64,000 nt of DNA, from the NCBI RefSeq assembly GCF_025685415.1, contig NZ_JAGSYB010000001.1, positions 3,162,001-3,226,000 of the forward strand, in the 5' to 3' direction. Below the pieces are notes generated by a model. It did not search any database and was not told where the DNA came from. It worked only from the letters and a program-made list of their open reading frames with translations. Each line of letters begins with the position of its first letter. Position 1 is the stretch's first letter. The DNA comes from Terriglobus aquaticus. Its GTDB lineage: Bacteria > Acidobacteriota > Terriglobia > Terriglobales > Acidobacteriaceae. This document shows positions 18,601-27,223 of the stretch, in pieces. Made by a program: the position numbers and the translations under genes.

Positions 18601-19281
18601 CAGGGACACAACGGCCTGGTGCAGCAGACCCTGGGTGGATGGGAACTGACGGGCATCACCACTGCCGCGTCGGGTAACTCCTTCACCATCTACCAGAACG
18701 GCATCGGCGAAAACACCGCGGCCGTTGTTCCGGGCCTGACCTCCAACGCAATCGTCAACGGACAACTGGTTCAGTACCCGGCCGGTTCGGTGACGGCGCT
18801 GTTCCAGACCGGCCTGGTGAGCAACCAGCGTCCGTTGCTGGCCCAGGGACAGAGCTGCAGCAATGGCGGCAACATCGGCGGATCGCAGGTGATCAATGCC
18901 AATGCGTTCACGCTGATCGGCTACCAGTTGGGTTCCTACAACCCCAACATGGCTCCACGCGGTGCCTGCCACGGACCGAAGCTGGTGAACACCGACCTGT
19001 CGCTGGATAAGAACTGGCGCATCCACGATCGCTTCAATGTGCAGTTCCGCATGGATGCGTTCGACTTGCTGAACCACGCAAACTTCCGCGCCGACCAGAT
19101 CAACGGTACCGCGGTGGCCAGCGTGAACTGCGGACCGCGGATCGGTTCGGGCTACGCGCCCTGCTCGCCGGTCAACAACGTCGTGACCAACCAGATCGGC
19201 GGTCAGAACTTCGGCCAGTCGACGGGTGTGAACGGCAACGCGCAGCGGCAGTTCCAGTACGGTCTGCACCTCGAGTTCTAA
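15688..19281 (+). CDS. Oar-type TonB-dependent receptor
   Basis: 1197 residues, outer membrane. GGAGG lies just before ATG 15688, which opens a signal peptide (MKRQNTYLGALALAAVLSGS). Residues ~25-110 form a carboxypeptidase-regulatory-like domain (GTVTGQVTDPSGAAVPNATV). A plug domain with ELPLNGRSFVQLTQLQPG follows, then a large beta-barrel ending in YGLHLEF, with the terminal Phe expected for a BAM substrate. This is the large acidobacterial Oar-like family, thought to import or bind oligosaccharides or other ligands; the ligand here is unknown. A canonical TonB box is not obvious. A strong terminator follows. Confidence 0.92.
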   Translation: MKRQNTYLGALALAAVLSGSMLAQKSSGTVTGQVTDPSGAAVPNATVTLLNKATNTNRIVHTNSAGEYTFTDVQIGTYEVDVVASSFRKQVTQGVIVNVDTVTSADAHLVTGDVSESVTVTSSTVQVQTEDASVGGVVDGTQVKELPLNGRSFVQLTQLQPGVSPANNFDSKNKGLQAGVDFSVNGNPTTNNLYLIDGANNNDVGSNRTILIYPSIDAIAEFKMLTNSYGPEYGQASGAIISIVTRQGTNTFHGSAFYQGRNDALAAYTYFSRRNAGQGQPLNGKDKLRRNDFGYSIGGPILKDKLFFFFNQEFNRTINGFTKTDCVATAAEQAGDFTQTYGTISGSTTPSSGCNEPQPTFADGSHKLATIDKAGALLAQYYPTPNQPLSAGGNNWSVSLPTFVKYRQENVRADYVLGRNQFMGRYTQDSWSDPSYNGNQYWGDSDFPEVNSNWAQPAKQVIGRWTSTITNTLVNDAEFSYSNNRINITPGGTNAGLLQQLTAAVPTLYPTSLKNNKAGSIPQIWGGLGNYGNNQNLQTIAPWNNLENLYNVRDDVSKVAGKHQLKFGVLLGFNQKDEDSSTSSSEHPTFSTADYQVDTTHGGYRTGNNLANVLIPNNPFTLTETSTNVRALLDWRDYEFYAGDVWKITPRITLSYGARWSFLRSPYQPNGAETSFQPSLYDRTKPASDACNGLWYVPGKPSPCTAANATFGTSFSAGTPGPNKYLVNQNNHLIAPRVGIAFDVFGNGMTAVRLGGGEFYQRERVSRYTLEANAPFAVTTSNYSRALSGATPASLSGGSASPSGGFDASNTLPSTWQYNVAVEQQLAKNTTFQIGYVHNRGMHLTSSYDINTIPSQNWALATFAPSGNGPGQQQTFRPYSNFGSLAWWSHNGDSNYNSLQTAFRTQIAGFRFQASYTWSHAIADILTDDSSGGTGAQSFTYYPNPGLDKGNAATNRPNFFVANGTYLLPRLQGHNGLVQQTLGGWELTGITTAASGNSFTIYQNGIGENTAAVVPGLTSNAIVNGQLVQYPAGSVTALFQTGLVSNQRPLLAQGQSCSNGGNIGGSQVINANAFTLIGYQLGSYNPNMAPRGACHGPKLVNTDLSLDKNWRIHDRFNVQFRMDAFDLLNHANFRADQINGTAVASVNCGPRIGSGYAPCSPVNNVVTNQIGGQNFGQSTGVNGNAQRQFQYGLHLEF

Positions 19282-19303
19282 CGCTCGCGGTCAGTCAAAC
19301 CTC

Positions 19304-19342
19304 GGGAGGGTGGGCCTACGGTCCTACCCTCCCGTTCTTTTT
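19304..19342 (+). terminator. Intrinsic terminator after the TonB receptor
   Basis: GGGAGGGT pairs with ACCCTCCC, with an extra GG/CC pair inside, followed by GTTCTTTTTCC. It lies 22 bp after the stop codon. Confidence 0.85.
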
Positions 19343-19413
19343 CCGGTCGCGCGTGTGGGTGTGCGCGCCGGTCAACCTCGTACGAGTACGATAGAAACGT
19401 CAGCTTTTCTTCC

Positions 19414-21870
19414 ATGCATCCTGCCCGATTCCGCCTCACTGCCCTGCTTCTGCTGTTTGCTGCAGGAGCCTGCACGAGGGCACCTGCCCAGACATCGCGG
19501 CCCAGCACAACCCGTAAGAACACCAGTGCGGCTCCGCAGAAGGCCGCGGCGGATTCTCGTGACAAAGCCGCGAGCGCAGCGAACAGCGGCGACGCGAGCA
19601 GGCCCAATGTCGGAGCGAGGCTCGACATGCTGGTGCGCCTGCAAAGCGCCGCAGTCAGCTCCGGCAATCCGGCACAGATCGCCGCAGCCTCCCGCGAGAT
19701 GAACGCCGAAGTCCTGCGGCTGCTGAGCCTGATCGCCGCTGGCGAAGGCCGCGTCGCAGAGGCGATCGATCTGGATCGCGAGTCGCTGGTGCTGCACCCG
19801 GCGGACGACGTTGCACTGCACCTGGCGTCTTTGCTGGCCCAGACCGGTCGTGCCAGCGAAGCGCTGCCGCTGGCGGAGCGAGCGACCGAAAGCGATCCAC
19901 ACAATGTGCGTGCGTTCACCACGCTGGCAGCGGTGCTTCGCAGCCTACATCGCGATCGCGAAGCTATTGCTCCGCTGAACACCGCGCTGCAGTTGGATCC
20001 GCGCCCCGAGATCGCGCTGGCGCTGGGGTCCGCCATGCTGGGCGCGCACGAGAAGGACCAGGCAGCTCAGGTCTTCCAGCGCCTGCTAGCCGCCACCGAC
20101 GGAGCAGCGGTATGGCATGTGGCCATCGGCGATGCGTACCGCGAGGCGGACGACCCGCTGAGTGCCGCGGCGGAGTTCCAAAAGGCGCTTGCGAAGGATC
20201 CTCGCGCTCCGCACGCCGAGTTCTTTCTGGGCCTGGTCGATCTGCAGGTCCATGAGTGGGGCCCGAATCCGGACAGCTACGTGCACCTTCGCAAAGCCGT
20301 AGAGCAGAACCCGCGCGAGTACCTGAGCAACTTCTACCTGGGCGCGCTGGAGGCGACGGACGGCCGCGACCTGCCGTCATCGGACCGGCACCTGAAGGTG
20401 GCTGCCGAGGCCGACCCCAACCAGCCGGAAGTGTGGATCTACCTGGGGCAGAACGCGAATCGCGAGCACCGCACGGACGAGGCGATCGCAGACCTGCGCA
20501 AGGCCGTGCAGTTGACGGGTACTGACGAGGCGCGGAACCACTTCCAGATTCGCCGCGCATACTTCACGCTGGGCCGGCTGCTGATCGCCGCAGGCAAGCG
20601 CGAAGAGGGCGAAAAGTACCTGGAGGACTACCGCCGCACGGGCGCAGCGGATGCAGCCACGGCCAGCGCCAGCATCGCGGAGAAGCAGGGCCGCATGGAC
20701 GGCAGCGTCGCCGAAGCGCCAGGCACCGATGGCCTGCACTACCTGACCGACGCCACGCCGACCGTGGCGGCAACAGCGGCGGCCGCCGCTGCTACGCCGG
20801 CCGCGCAAGGCGGCTCGGCCGCCTCTTCAGCGGATGCGGTCACGGCATCGCCGCAGCTCCGTTCGGCCGAGGCGCAACTGCGGTCCATGGTGCGCAACGG
20901 CTACAACGACCTGGGGACTGCCGAGGCACGCGAGGGCGAGTACGCCGGCGCGCTGCGCGACTTCCAACAGGCGGAGCGATTCGGCGACGCCTCGGCGGCG
21001 CTGCTGCACAACATCGCCATGGCCGCCTACCGGCTGAACGATGCGGCCGAGGTGCAGCGTGCATTGACGGAGTACTTCGGGACCACGCCGACCCCGGTAG
21101 ATCCGCGGGCGCGCCTGATGCTCGCCATGGCGAACTTCGATCAGGGGCACTTCGGCGAGGCGGCGCACGACTTTCACGCAGCGGGCGCGGCAGCGCTCAG
21201 CGATCCTCGCACCACATACAGCTATGCGCTTTCGCTGGCTCGCGCGGGCCAGGTCAAAGAAGCCAACGAACTGGCCGACAAGCTGGTGAACGCCGGAGGT
21301 CTACCGCCGGATAAGCTGGCGCTAGTGTGCAACGTGTACTTCCTGGCAGAGAATTACGAAAGCAGCCGCACGTGCTACAGCAGGGCCGCGCAGGAGGATC
21401 CCACGCTGCCGCGCGCGCACTACTTCGTCGGCGAATCGCTCATTCACCTGGATCGCCCGGCGGACGCCATTCCGGCGCTGGAAGCGGAACTGAAGATCTC
21501 GCCCGGCGAGCCGAATGTGGAGAGCTCGCTGGCGTTTGCCATGTCGCAAACGGGACGCAAGGATGAGGCGATGACGCTGCTGGAGCGGACCGTTGCGTCG
21601 CACCCGGAGAATGCGCCGGCGCAGTACCAGCTTGGCAAGCTGCTGGCCGAACAGGGAAAGAATGCGGAAGCGATCCCTCACCTGGAAGCCTCCGTGAAGA
21701 ATGACCCCGCGAAGGATTACGCGCACTACCAACTGGCGACCGCGCTGCGCAAGGCCGGGCGCACAGCCGATGCGGAGCGTGAGTTCGCGGCGTACCGCCA
21801 GATCAAAGACCAGCACCGCAACGACCGAGCCGCACCCAAGGGCGCGCAACCGGAACGTGCAGCTCCCTAG
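19414..21870 (+). CDS. Exported TPR-repeat protein (probable lipoprotein)
   Basis: 818 residues. A signal peptide with a possible lipobox (LLLLFAAGAC, Cys at ~20) is followed by a Thr/Ser/Ala-rich linker and about 12-15 tetratricopeptide repeats in two blocks (~65-420 and ~490-800), separated by an Ala-rich stretch (ATAAAAAATPAAQGG). Repeats are clear, for example AEAIPHLEASVKNDPAKDYAHYQLA. Function is probably a scaffold for protein-protein contacts in the periplasm or outer membrane. It sits between the TonB receptor and the GH2 gene and may be part of the same envelope unit, but it has its own spacer after a terminator. Confidence 0.85.
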   Translation: MHPARFRLTALLLLFAAGACTRAPAQTSRPSTTRKNTSAAPQKAAADSRDKAASAANSGDASRPNVGARLDMLVRLQSAAVSSGNPAQIAAASREMNAEVLRLLSLIAAGEGRVAEAIDLDRESLVLHPADDVALHLASLLAQTGRASEALPLAERATESDPHNVRAFTTLAAVLRSLHRDREAIAPLNTALQLDPRPEIALALGSAMLGAHEKDQAAQVFQRLLAATDGAAVWHVAIGDAYREADDPLSAAAEFQKALAKDPRAPHAEFFLGLVDLQVHEWGPNPDSYVHLRKAVEQNPREYLSNFYLGALEATDGRDLPSSDRHLKVAAEADPNQPEVWIYLGQNANREHRTDEAIADLRKAVQLTGTDEARNHFQIRRAYFTLGRLLIAAGKREEGEKYLEDYRRTGAADAATASASIAEKQGRMDGSVAEAPGTDGLHYLTDATPTVAATAAAAAATPAAQGGSAASSADAVTASPQLRSAEAQLRSMVRNGYNDLGTAEAREGEYAGALRDFQQAERFGDASAALLHNIAMAAYRLNDAAEVQRALTEYFGTTPTPVDPRARLMLAMANFDQGHFGEAAHDFHAAGAAALSDPRTTYSYALSLARAGQVKEANELADKLVNAGGLPPDKLALVCNVYFLAENYESSRTCYSRAAQEDPTLPRAHYFVGESLIHLDRPADAIPALEAELKISPGEPNVESSLAFAMSQTGRKDEAMTLLERTVASHPENAPAQYQLGKLLAEQGKNAEAIPHLEASVKNDPAKDYAHYQLATALRKAGRTADAEREFAAYRQIKDQHRNDRAAPKGAQPERAAP

Positions 21871-21957
21871 CGCTGCACATGGCCAGCTTTCGGCGACAGG
21901 CTCTTGTCGTCCCACCCACTTATTACCGGTTGCACCCAGCACCCAGAAAGCGGACGC

Positions 21958-24900
21958 ATGTCTCTCTCCCGGTTGAACGAACGTCTCCCTCGGCCTACGC
22001 GCCGCGAGTTCCTGGCCGGCGCGGCCGTTACCAGCGTGGTGCTTGCGAAGACACCCGCGGCCTTTGCCATGGGTGAAGCGCAGCACGGCGCATCTGCCCC
22101 GGTGCAATCGGTTCCTGGCATGTTGCCACCGGCTGAGGGCTTTACCCGCGGGGTTGGCGTATACCCGGGGCAGCCGCGCAGCTACGTTGGTCCACGCTTG
22201 GTGCCCGCGCCTGCGGGCACGCGCAACCTGGCGCTGCACAAGCCGGCGTATCACTCCAGCAGCTACGACTACAACCTGACCGCGCAATGCATTACGGACG
22301 GCATCGCCGCAACAGAGCTGCCGATGTGGTTCGCCTGCACGTCGGGCGAGCGGCTGCTGCCCAAGCCCGAGCGCGAGATCCTGATCGACCACCATCCGGC
22401 GAACACGCTCAAGATGAACGGCTCGCACCAGGTGATCGAGCTTGCCGTCGGCGGTGGCACGACCATGCCCGAGGTGGATCGCGTGGAGCTGTTTGTGGTC
22501 GTGCCGCAGGGTGTGGCGCCCGCGACGCTCAAGTTCGCCATCTCCACGTCAGAGGACGGTCACACCTGGCAGCAGCAGGGCACCGTGAGCGGCGATGCGC
22601 CGGCGGATGCGTCGCTGTATCCACCGGACCTGGTGCAGGGCAATCAGTTGCTGGCACCGAAGATTGCGTTTGCCGCGCCAGCGCGCGCTCGGCGCTACCG
22701 CGTGGAGATGACGGCGACGGCATCACCCGCGCATTTCCGCGGCTACCAGCCGTGGCAGCTTGGGCAGGTGGCGTTCTACCGTGGCACCGAGCGCGTTGAG
22801 ATTGGCGGCCCCTACCACTTCACCAGCGCGTGGAAGAGCGCCGGGCTGGATGAGGAGTGGGTGTATGTGGACCTGCTTGACGAGTGCGCAATTGAGTCGG
22901 TGAAGCTGCACTGGATCGCGCCCGCTTTGCAGGGCAAAGTGCAGGTGTCCAATGATGCGCACACATGGCAGGATGCAGGCGATGTGAAAGGCACCCTACC
23001 CGCCGAAGAGATTCGGCTGGCTTCGCCGGGCCGAGCACGCTATGTGCGCGTGTTGATGACGCAGCCCGCGACGGAGCACGGCTACATCCTGAGCGAGCTG
23101 GAAGTGATGGGCAGCGGTGGCCGTGTCGCCGCGCACGAAGCCGCGCCTGTTGCGGGAAGCGGAAGCGAGCTCTCGCTGTCCCGCATGCCGTGGCGCCTGC
23201 AGCGGGACTCGCTGGTGCAGGCCGATGGTGTTGCGCTCTCGAAAGCGGGCTTCGCGGATGCGGAGTGGCTGCCCGCGACCGTGCCGGGAACGATCCTCAC
23301 CTCGTACCTGAATGCAGGCGCTATTCCCGATCCGAACTTCGGGGAAAACCAGCTCTATATCTCCGACACTTTCTTCTATGCGGACTTCTGGTACCGCACG
23401 GAGTTTGCGACCCCGGCGGCCTCTCAGCAACGCAAGCTGCTGTGCCTCGACGGTATCAACTGGAAGGCTGAGGTCTTTCTGAATGGCGAGTCGATTGGCC
23501 GCATCGATGGAGCCTTCTTTCGCGGCGTCTTCGATGTGACGGGCAAGCTGCGCCCGGTCGGCGAGAAGAATGCGCTCGCGATACTGGTGCGCAAGAATCT
23601 AAACCCGGGCACGGTGCACCAGAAGACCTACGAGAATCCAAGCCCGAACGGTGGTGCGCTGGGGCATGATGCACCCACGTTCCACGCGTCGGTGGGATGG
23701 GACTGGATCCCAACGATTCGCGGGCGCAACACGGGCATCTGGAACGACGTTCGCCTGGTGAGCGTGCCGGATGTTGTGGTCGAAGATCCGCTGGTACAGA
23801 CCAAGCTGAATGCGGATCACAGCGTGGCCGACGTGACCGTCACCGTGGTGATGCGGAACCGCTCGGGCAAGAGCGTGCATGGCGAGGTAGTCGGTTCACT
23901 TGGCGATGCAAAGTTCTCTGCGGCGTGCAAGGTCGACGCGAATAGTGAGCAGGTGGTGACGATCACCAGTGCGAAGAACCCAGCACTGCGCATCAGGAAC
24001 CCGAAACTGTGGTGGCCCAACGGATACGGTGAGCCGTACCTTTACCAGGCCAGCGTGGGCTTTACCTCGCACGGCAGTGCTGCGGCGGAACCGCTGCGCT
24101 TTCTGGCCGGACTGCGAGAGATCACAACTTCAGAGACGGACAGCCGCTTGAAGATCTTCGTGAACGGCCGCCGGCTGGTCGCGAAGGGCGGCAACTGGGG
24201 CTTCTCGGAATCGATGCTGCGGTATCGCGACCGCGAATACGACGCCGCGATGCGCTACCACCGCGAGATGAACTTCAACCTGGTACGCAACTGGGTCGGA
24301 CAGATTGGCGAAGACGCGTTCTACGAGGCGTGCGATCGTCACGGCATCATTGTGTGGCAGGACTTCTGGCTGGCCAATCCGTGGGACGGTCCAATTCCCG
24401 ACGACAACAGCATGTTCCTGGCGAACGGGCGCGACCTGGTGAAGCGCATTCGTCGGCATGCATCGGTCGGCATCTATTGCGGCCGCAACGAGGGCGATCC
24501 GCCGCCCGCGCTGGAGGCCGGCATCCGCAAGCTGCTGGCGGAGCTGCACCCCGACCTGCACTACATTCCCAGCTCGGCCGATCACGTGGTCAGTGGCCAT
24601 GGACCGTATCGCACGCTCAGCGCGATCGACTACTTCAGCAACCCGGACAACATGCTGCACTCAGAGATTGGCGCGCCGAACATTCCATCGCTTGAGAGTG
24701 TGCGGGCCATGATGCCGGAGCGCGCTCTGTGGCCGCAGGGCTTGGAGTATGGCCTGCACGACTTCACGCTGGAGGGTGCGCAAGGTGCGCAGACGCTCCT
24801 GTCGCTGATTGCGGATGAGTACGGCGGCGCGACCAACGGAGCGGACTGGATCGAGCTGGCGCAGTTCCTGAACTACGACACGTACCGCGCCATGTTCGAG

Positions 24901-25626
24901 GCGCAGAGCCGCGACCGCATGGGCGTGCTGTTGTGGATGAGCCATCCGTGCTGGCCGTCGTTCGTGTGGCAGACGTACGACTACTACTTCGATTGCACTG
25001 CGGCATACTTCGCGTGCAAAAAAGCGTGTGAGCCGATCCACATTCAGTGGAATCAATTGACCGACGCTATCGAAGTGGTGAACTACAGCGCGGGCTCGCA
25101 GGATGCGCTGCAGGCCACCGCGGAACTGCTGAATCCCGACGGCACCAGCGTGTGGAAGAAACAGGCGCCGGTGAATGCGCCGGATGACTCCACAACCAAG
25201 GTGATCGCGATGGAGTTCCCGGCTGCGCTGGCGGCGGTTCACCTGCTGCGACTCACGCTGACCAAGGGCGACGCGGTGCTCTCAAGCAATACGTACCTGC
25301 GCGCGAAGGATAGCGGCAACCTGCGCGACGTGCGGCGCTTCGCAAAGGCGAATCTGCGCGTGAGCACGCAGCAGCAACGGCAAGGCGAGGTGTGGCGCCT
25401 GACCACGACCGTGACGAACACGTCGACCGTCCCGTCGCTGCTGACGCGGTTGGAGGCGGTGGGTGCGCAGGATCACCAGCGCATTCTGCCCGCCATCTTC
25501 GACGACAACTACTTCGTGCTGATGCCCAACGAGTCGCGCACGATCACGACAGAGCTGAAGCACGAGGACACCCGCGGTCAGCAGCCCGCGATCGCGGTCA
25601 GCGGCTTCAACGCGCACACAGCCTGA
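21958..25626 (+). CDS. Tat-exported GH2-family glycosidase with two discoidin domains (exo-glucosaminidase/mannosidase type)
   Basis: 1222 residues. ATG 21958 opens a twin-arginine signal (RPTRREFLAG, then ALA-type cleavage near AFA). Two F5/8-type C (discoidin) domains follow (~75-240, NLALHKPAYHSSS, and ~265-385). The GH2 sugar-binding domain (~400-560), an immunoglobulin-like domain and the TIM barrel come next. Glu845 in CGRNEG fits the acid/base and Glu903 in HSEIGAP fits the nucleophile of GH2 clan-A enzymes. The overall layout resembles exo-beta-D-glucosaminidases (CsxA type) and beta-mannosidases; the substrate is not settled. It has its own start 87 bp after the TPR gene. Confidence 0.88.
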   Translation: MSLSRLNERLPRPTRREFLAGAAVTSVVLAKTPAAFAMGEAQHGASAPVQSVPGMLPPAEGFTRGVGVYPGQPRSYVGPRLVPAPAGTRNLALHKPAYHSSSYDYNLTAQCITDGIAATELPMWFACTSGERLLPKPEREILIDHHPANTLKMNGSHQVIELAVGGGTTMPEVDRVELFVVVPQGVAPATLKFAISTSEDGHTWQQQGTVSGDAPADASLYPPDLVQGNQLLAPKIAFAAPARARRYRVEMTATASPAHFRGYQPWQLGQVAFYRGTERVEIGGPYHFTSAWKSAGLDEEWVYVDLLDECAIESVKLHWIAPALQGKVQVSNDAHTWQDAGDVKGTLPAEEIRLASPGRARYVRVLMTQPATEHGYILSELEVMGSGGRVAAHEAAPVAGSGSELSLSRMPWRLQRDSLVQADGVALSKAGFADAEWLPATVPGTILTSYLNAGAIPDPNFGENQLYISDTFFYADFWYRTEFATPAASQQRKLLCLDGINWKAEVFLNGESIGRIDGAFFRGVFDVTGKLRPVGEKNALAILVRKNLNPGTVHQKTYENPSPNGGALGHDAPTFHASVGWDWIPTIRGRNTGIWNDVRLVSVPDVVVEDPLVQTKLNADHSVADVTVTVVMRNRSGKSVHGEVVGSLGDAKFSAACKVDANSEQVVTITSAKNPALRIRNPKLWWPNGYGEPYLYQASVGFTSHGSAAAEPLRFLAGLREITTSETDSRLKIFVNGRRLVAKGGNWGFSESMLRYRDREYDAAMRYHREMNFNLVRNWVGQIGEDAFYEACDRHGIIVWQDFWLANPWDGPIPDDNSMFLANGRDLVKRIRRHASVGIYCGRNEGDPPPALEAGIRKLLAELHPDLHYIPSSADHVVSGHGPYRTLSAIDYFSNPDNMLHSEIGAPNIPSLESVRAMMPERALWPQGLEYGLHDFTLEGAQGAQTLLSLIADEYGGATNGADWIELAQFLNYDTYRAMFEAQSRDRMGVLLWMSHPCWPSFVWQTYDYYFDCTAAYFACKKACEPIHIQWNQLTDAIEVVNYSAGSQDALQATAELLNPDGTSVWKKQAPVNAPDDSTTKVIAMEFPAALAAVHLLRLTLTKGDAVLSSNTYLRAKDSGNLRDVRRFAKANLRVSTQQQRQGEVWRLTTTVTNTSTVPSLLTRLEAVGAQDHQRILPAIFDDNYFVLMPNESRTITTELKHEDTRGQQPAIAVSGFNAHTA

Positions 25627-25632
25627 GCGGAA

Positions 25633-25650
25633 CTGACGCTTCGGCGTCAG
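25633..25650. terminator. Hairpin shared by two convergent stop regions
   Basis: CTGACGC-TTCG-GCGTCAG, with a GAGCG/CGCTC extension outside. It starts 6 bp after the GH2 stop codon and its right arm contains the TGA of the convergent DoxX-like gene. Confidence 0.55.
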
Positions 25651-27017
25651 CGCTCAAGGCCCCACTCGTTCACCCAGTGAAAGCCGCGGTCCAGCAGTGG
25701 ATAGTGCGTCGGCAGCGGGATGCGGGTGAGCGTGAGCGTGTAGGGGTGGAAGTGCGCTGCATCCTGCGGCTTCGCGTCCCTGGGCGGAATGGCGGTCAGC
25801 ACCATGTGATCGGCATCCACCGCCTTCCAGGCGTAGCGTGCGCGCGAGCCAGTGGTGTAAATGCGGATGTTGCAGGCCGGTGTCTTCTCGTCGCAACGCA
25901 GGCTGGTGCGCCACAGGGCTCCATCGGTGCTGCGGGTGCGCACCAGCGTTGGCGAGTCCACGTAGATGGCGGTGATGGGCTGCTGCTCCGGGCTGGCTAG
26001 CGAAGGCGTTGGCGCATCGATGTGCCATGCACCCTGCAGTGGCGTCTTGCCCAGGCTGGCCTTGTGGTACTTCCACCAGCCGATGCCATTCAGGATGGGG
26101 CCGGCAATGAGGAACGCGATGATAAAGATCACTTCGACAACGCGCGTGGCGATGCGGAAGCGTTTGCGCTCGATCTGCGGGATCCACACACCCGCGGGCG
26201 CGGCGGGCTGGTGCAGCCAGAAGAAGCGGAACAGCGCCGGCACATCCGGCAGGGTAATGAAGACCAGCGCAAGCAGCAGGTTCGCGGCGAACAGCTTCAC
26301 TGGCACGTCGAAGAACAGGTTGTAGAGCAGCACATTCGTCATCACGAACGCACTGACGAGTGCGCCGGCGAGCGCGGTGCGGCGAAACAGGATCAGGACG
26401 CCGCCAATCACCTCTGCCGCGCCGCAGATGATCTGGTACGCCGGGTTCAGCGCCAGCAGCGACCACAGCATCGTCATGGGCGACATGTTGCCCACCGGCT
26501 CATTGAGCACAGCGGTGGAGATTGGCGGCATCTGCATGGGAAAGAGCTTGGCGAAGCCGTAGCTCAGCATGAACATGCCGCAGGTGAGCCGCAGCAGAAA
26601 GCGGAGCCATGCATGCGCGGTGGTGTACTCCACACGGCGATGTCCGCGAGCCGCAGCGATGGCAGACCACAGCAGGCCCGCGACAATCGCGACGCCGACA
26701 AACACCCATTCCTCCACCCACTGCACGAGCGTGTCGCCAGAGCCAGTCTCATGGTGCGTGGCACCGATGCCGGAGTAGTGCAGCACGTGCGTCGAGATCC
26801 ATTCCGCCAGGTGATCGAGAGGCCAGTTGAGGCCTTGGGTGATCCGGTCGCCAACCACAGGGATGATGTCGAAGAGGTTGCCATTGCCGTAGCAGAAGGC
26901 GAACAGCAGGAAGTACACGAAGGCAACGCGAAACAGGACGCGATGCAGGTGTGACCACGGCGCCGGAGGTGCGGGCACGACCGCACCTGGGATGAGCGAT
27001 GCAGCCGGATCAGGCAT
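25647..27017 (-). CDS. DoxX-like multi-spanning membrane protein
   Basis: 456 residues. The start at 27017 (MPDPAASLIPG) is chosen because sequence upstream (to 27209) is Arg/Cys/His-rich and not membrane-protein-like. About 8-9 hydrophobic segments occur between ~25 and ~320. The central part (GMFMLSYGFAKLFP ... CGAAEVIGGVLILF ... AGALVSAFVMTNVLLYNLFFDVP) is DoxX-like. The C-terminal ~110 residues form a soluble, beta-rich tail. Function unknown. It is convergent with the GH2 gene and tandem upstream of nothing obvious. Confidence 0.75.
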   Translation of the reverse strand: MPDPAASLIPGAVVPAPPAPWSHLHRVLFRVAFVYFLLFAFCYGNGNLFDIIPVVGDRITQGLNWPLDHLAEWISTHVLHYSGIGATHHETGSGDTLVQWVEEWVFVGVAIVAGLLWSAIAAARGHRRVEYTTAHAWLRFLLRLTCGMFMLSYGFAKLFPMQMPPISTAVLNEPVGNMSPMTMLWSLLALNPAYQIICGAAEVIGGVLILFRRTALAGALVSAFVMTNVLLYNLFFDVPVKLFAANLLLALVFITLPDVPALFRFFWLHQPAAPAGVWIPQIERKRFRIATRVVEVIFIIAFLIAGPILNGIGWWKYHKASLGKTPLQGAWHIDAPTPSLASPEQQPITAIYVDSPTLVRTRSTDGALWRTSLRCDEKTPACNIRIYTTGSRARYAWKAVDADHMVLTAIPPRDAKPQDAAHFHPYTLTLTRIPLPTHYPLLDRGFHWVNEWGLER

Positions 27018-27171
27018 GATGCGTCGGCATCGGCGGCAACGGAGGCGCGTGCAACCTGCAGCATGCGTGTTCCTTGGTGTTGGAGTGCTTCCATGGTGCC
27101 ACTCGCGCGAGTGGATGCATAGAGCTTCACAGGAGTACGTGGAGCCCCGACGGGCGGTTCCACAACGAGCA

Positions 27172-27203
27172 GCAAATAGCCCGGCCGGGACCGGGCTGTT
27201 TGC
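27172..27203 (-). terminator. Terminator hairpin after dnaA
   Basis: GCAAA.AGCCCGG pairs with CCGGGCT.TTTGC with one mismatched position and a 6-base loop, 20 bp beyond the dnaA stop codon on the minus strand. Confidence 0.65.
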
Positions 27204-27223
27204 AAGCATGTGGTGCAGCTTTG

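Noticed and set aside
15832-19269. Long minus-strand open frame (~1145 codons) opposite the TonB receptor
   Set aside because: It is a shadow of the receptor gene. It is Arg/Val/Gln/His-rich with no domain, and the plus-strand frame has clear receptor motifs.
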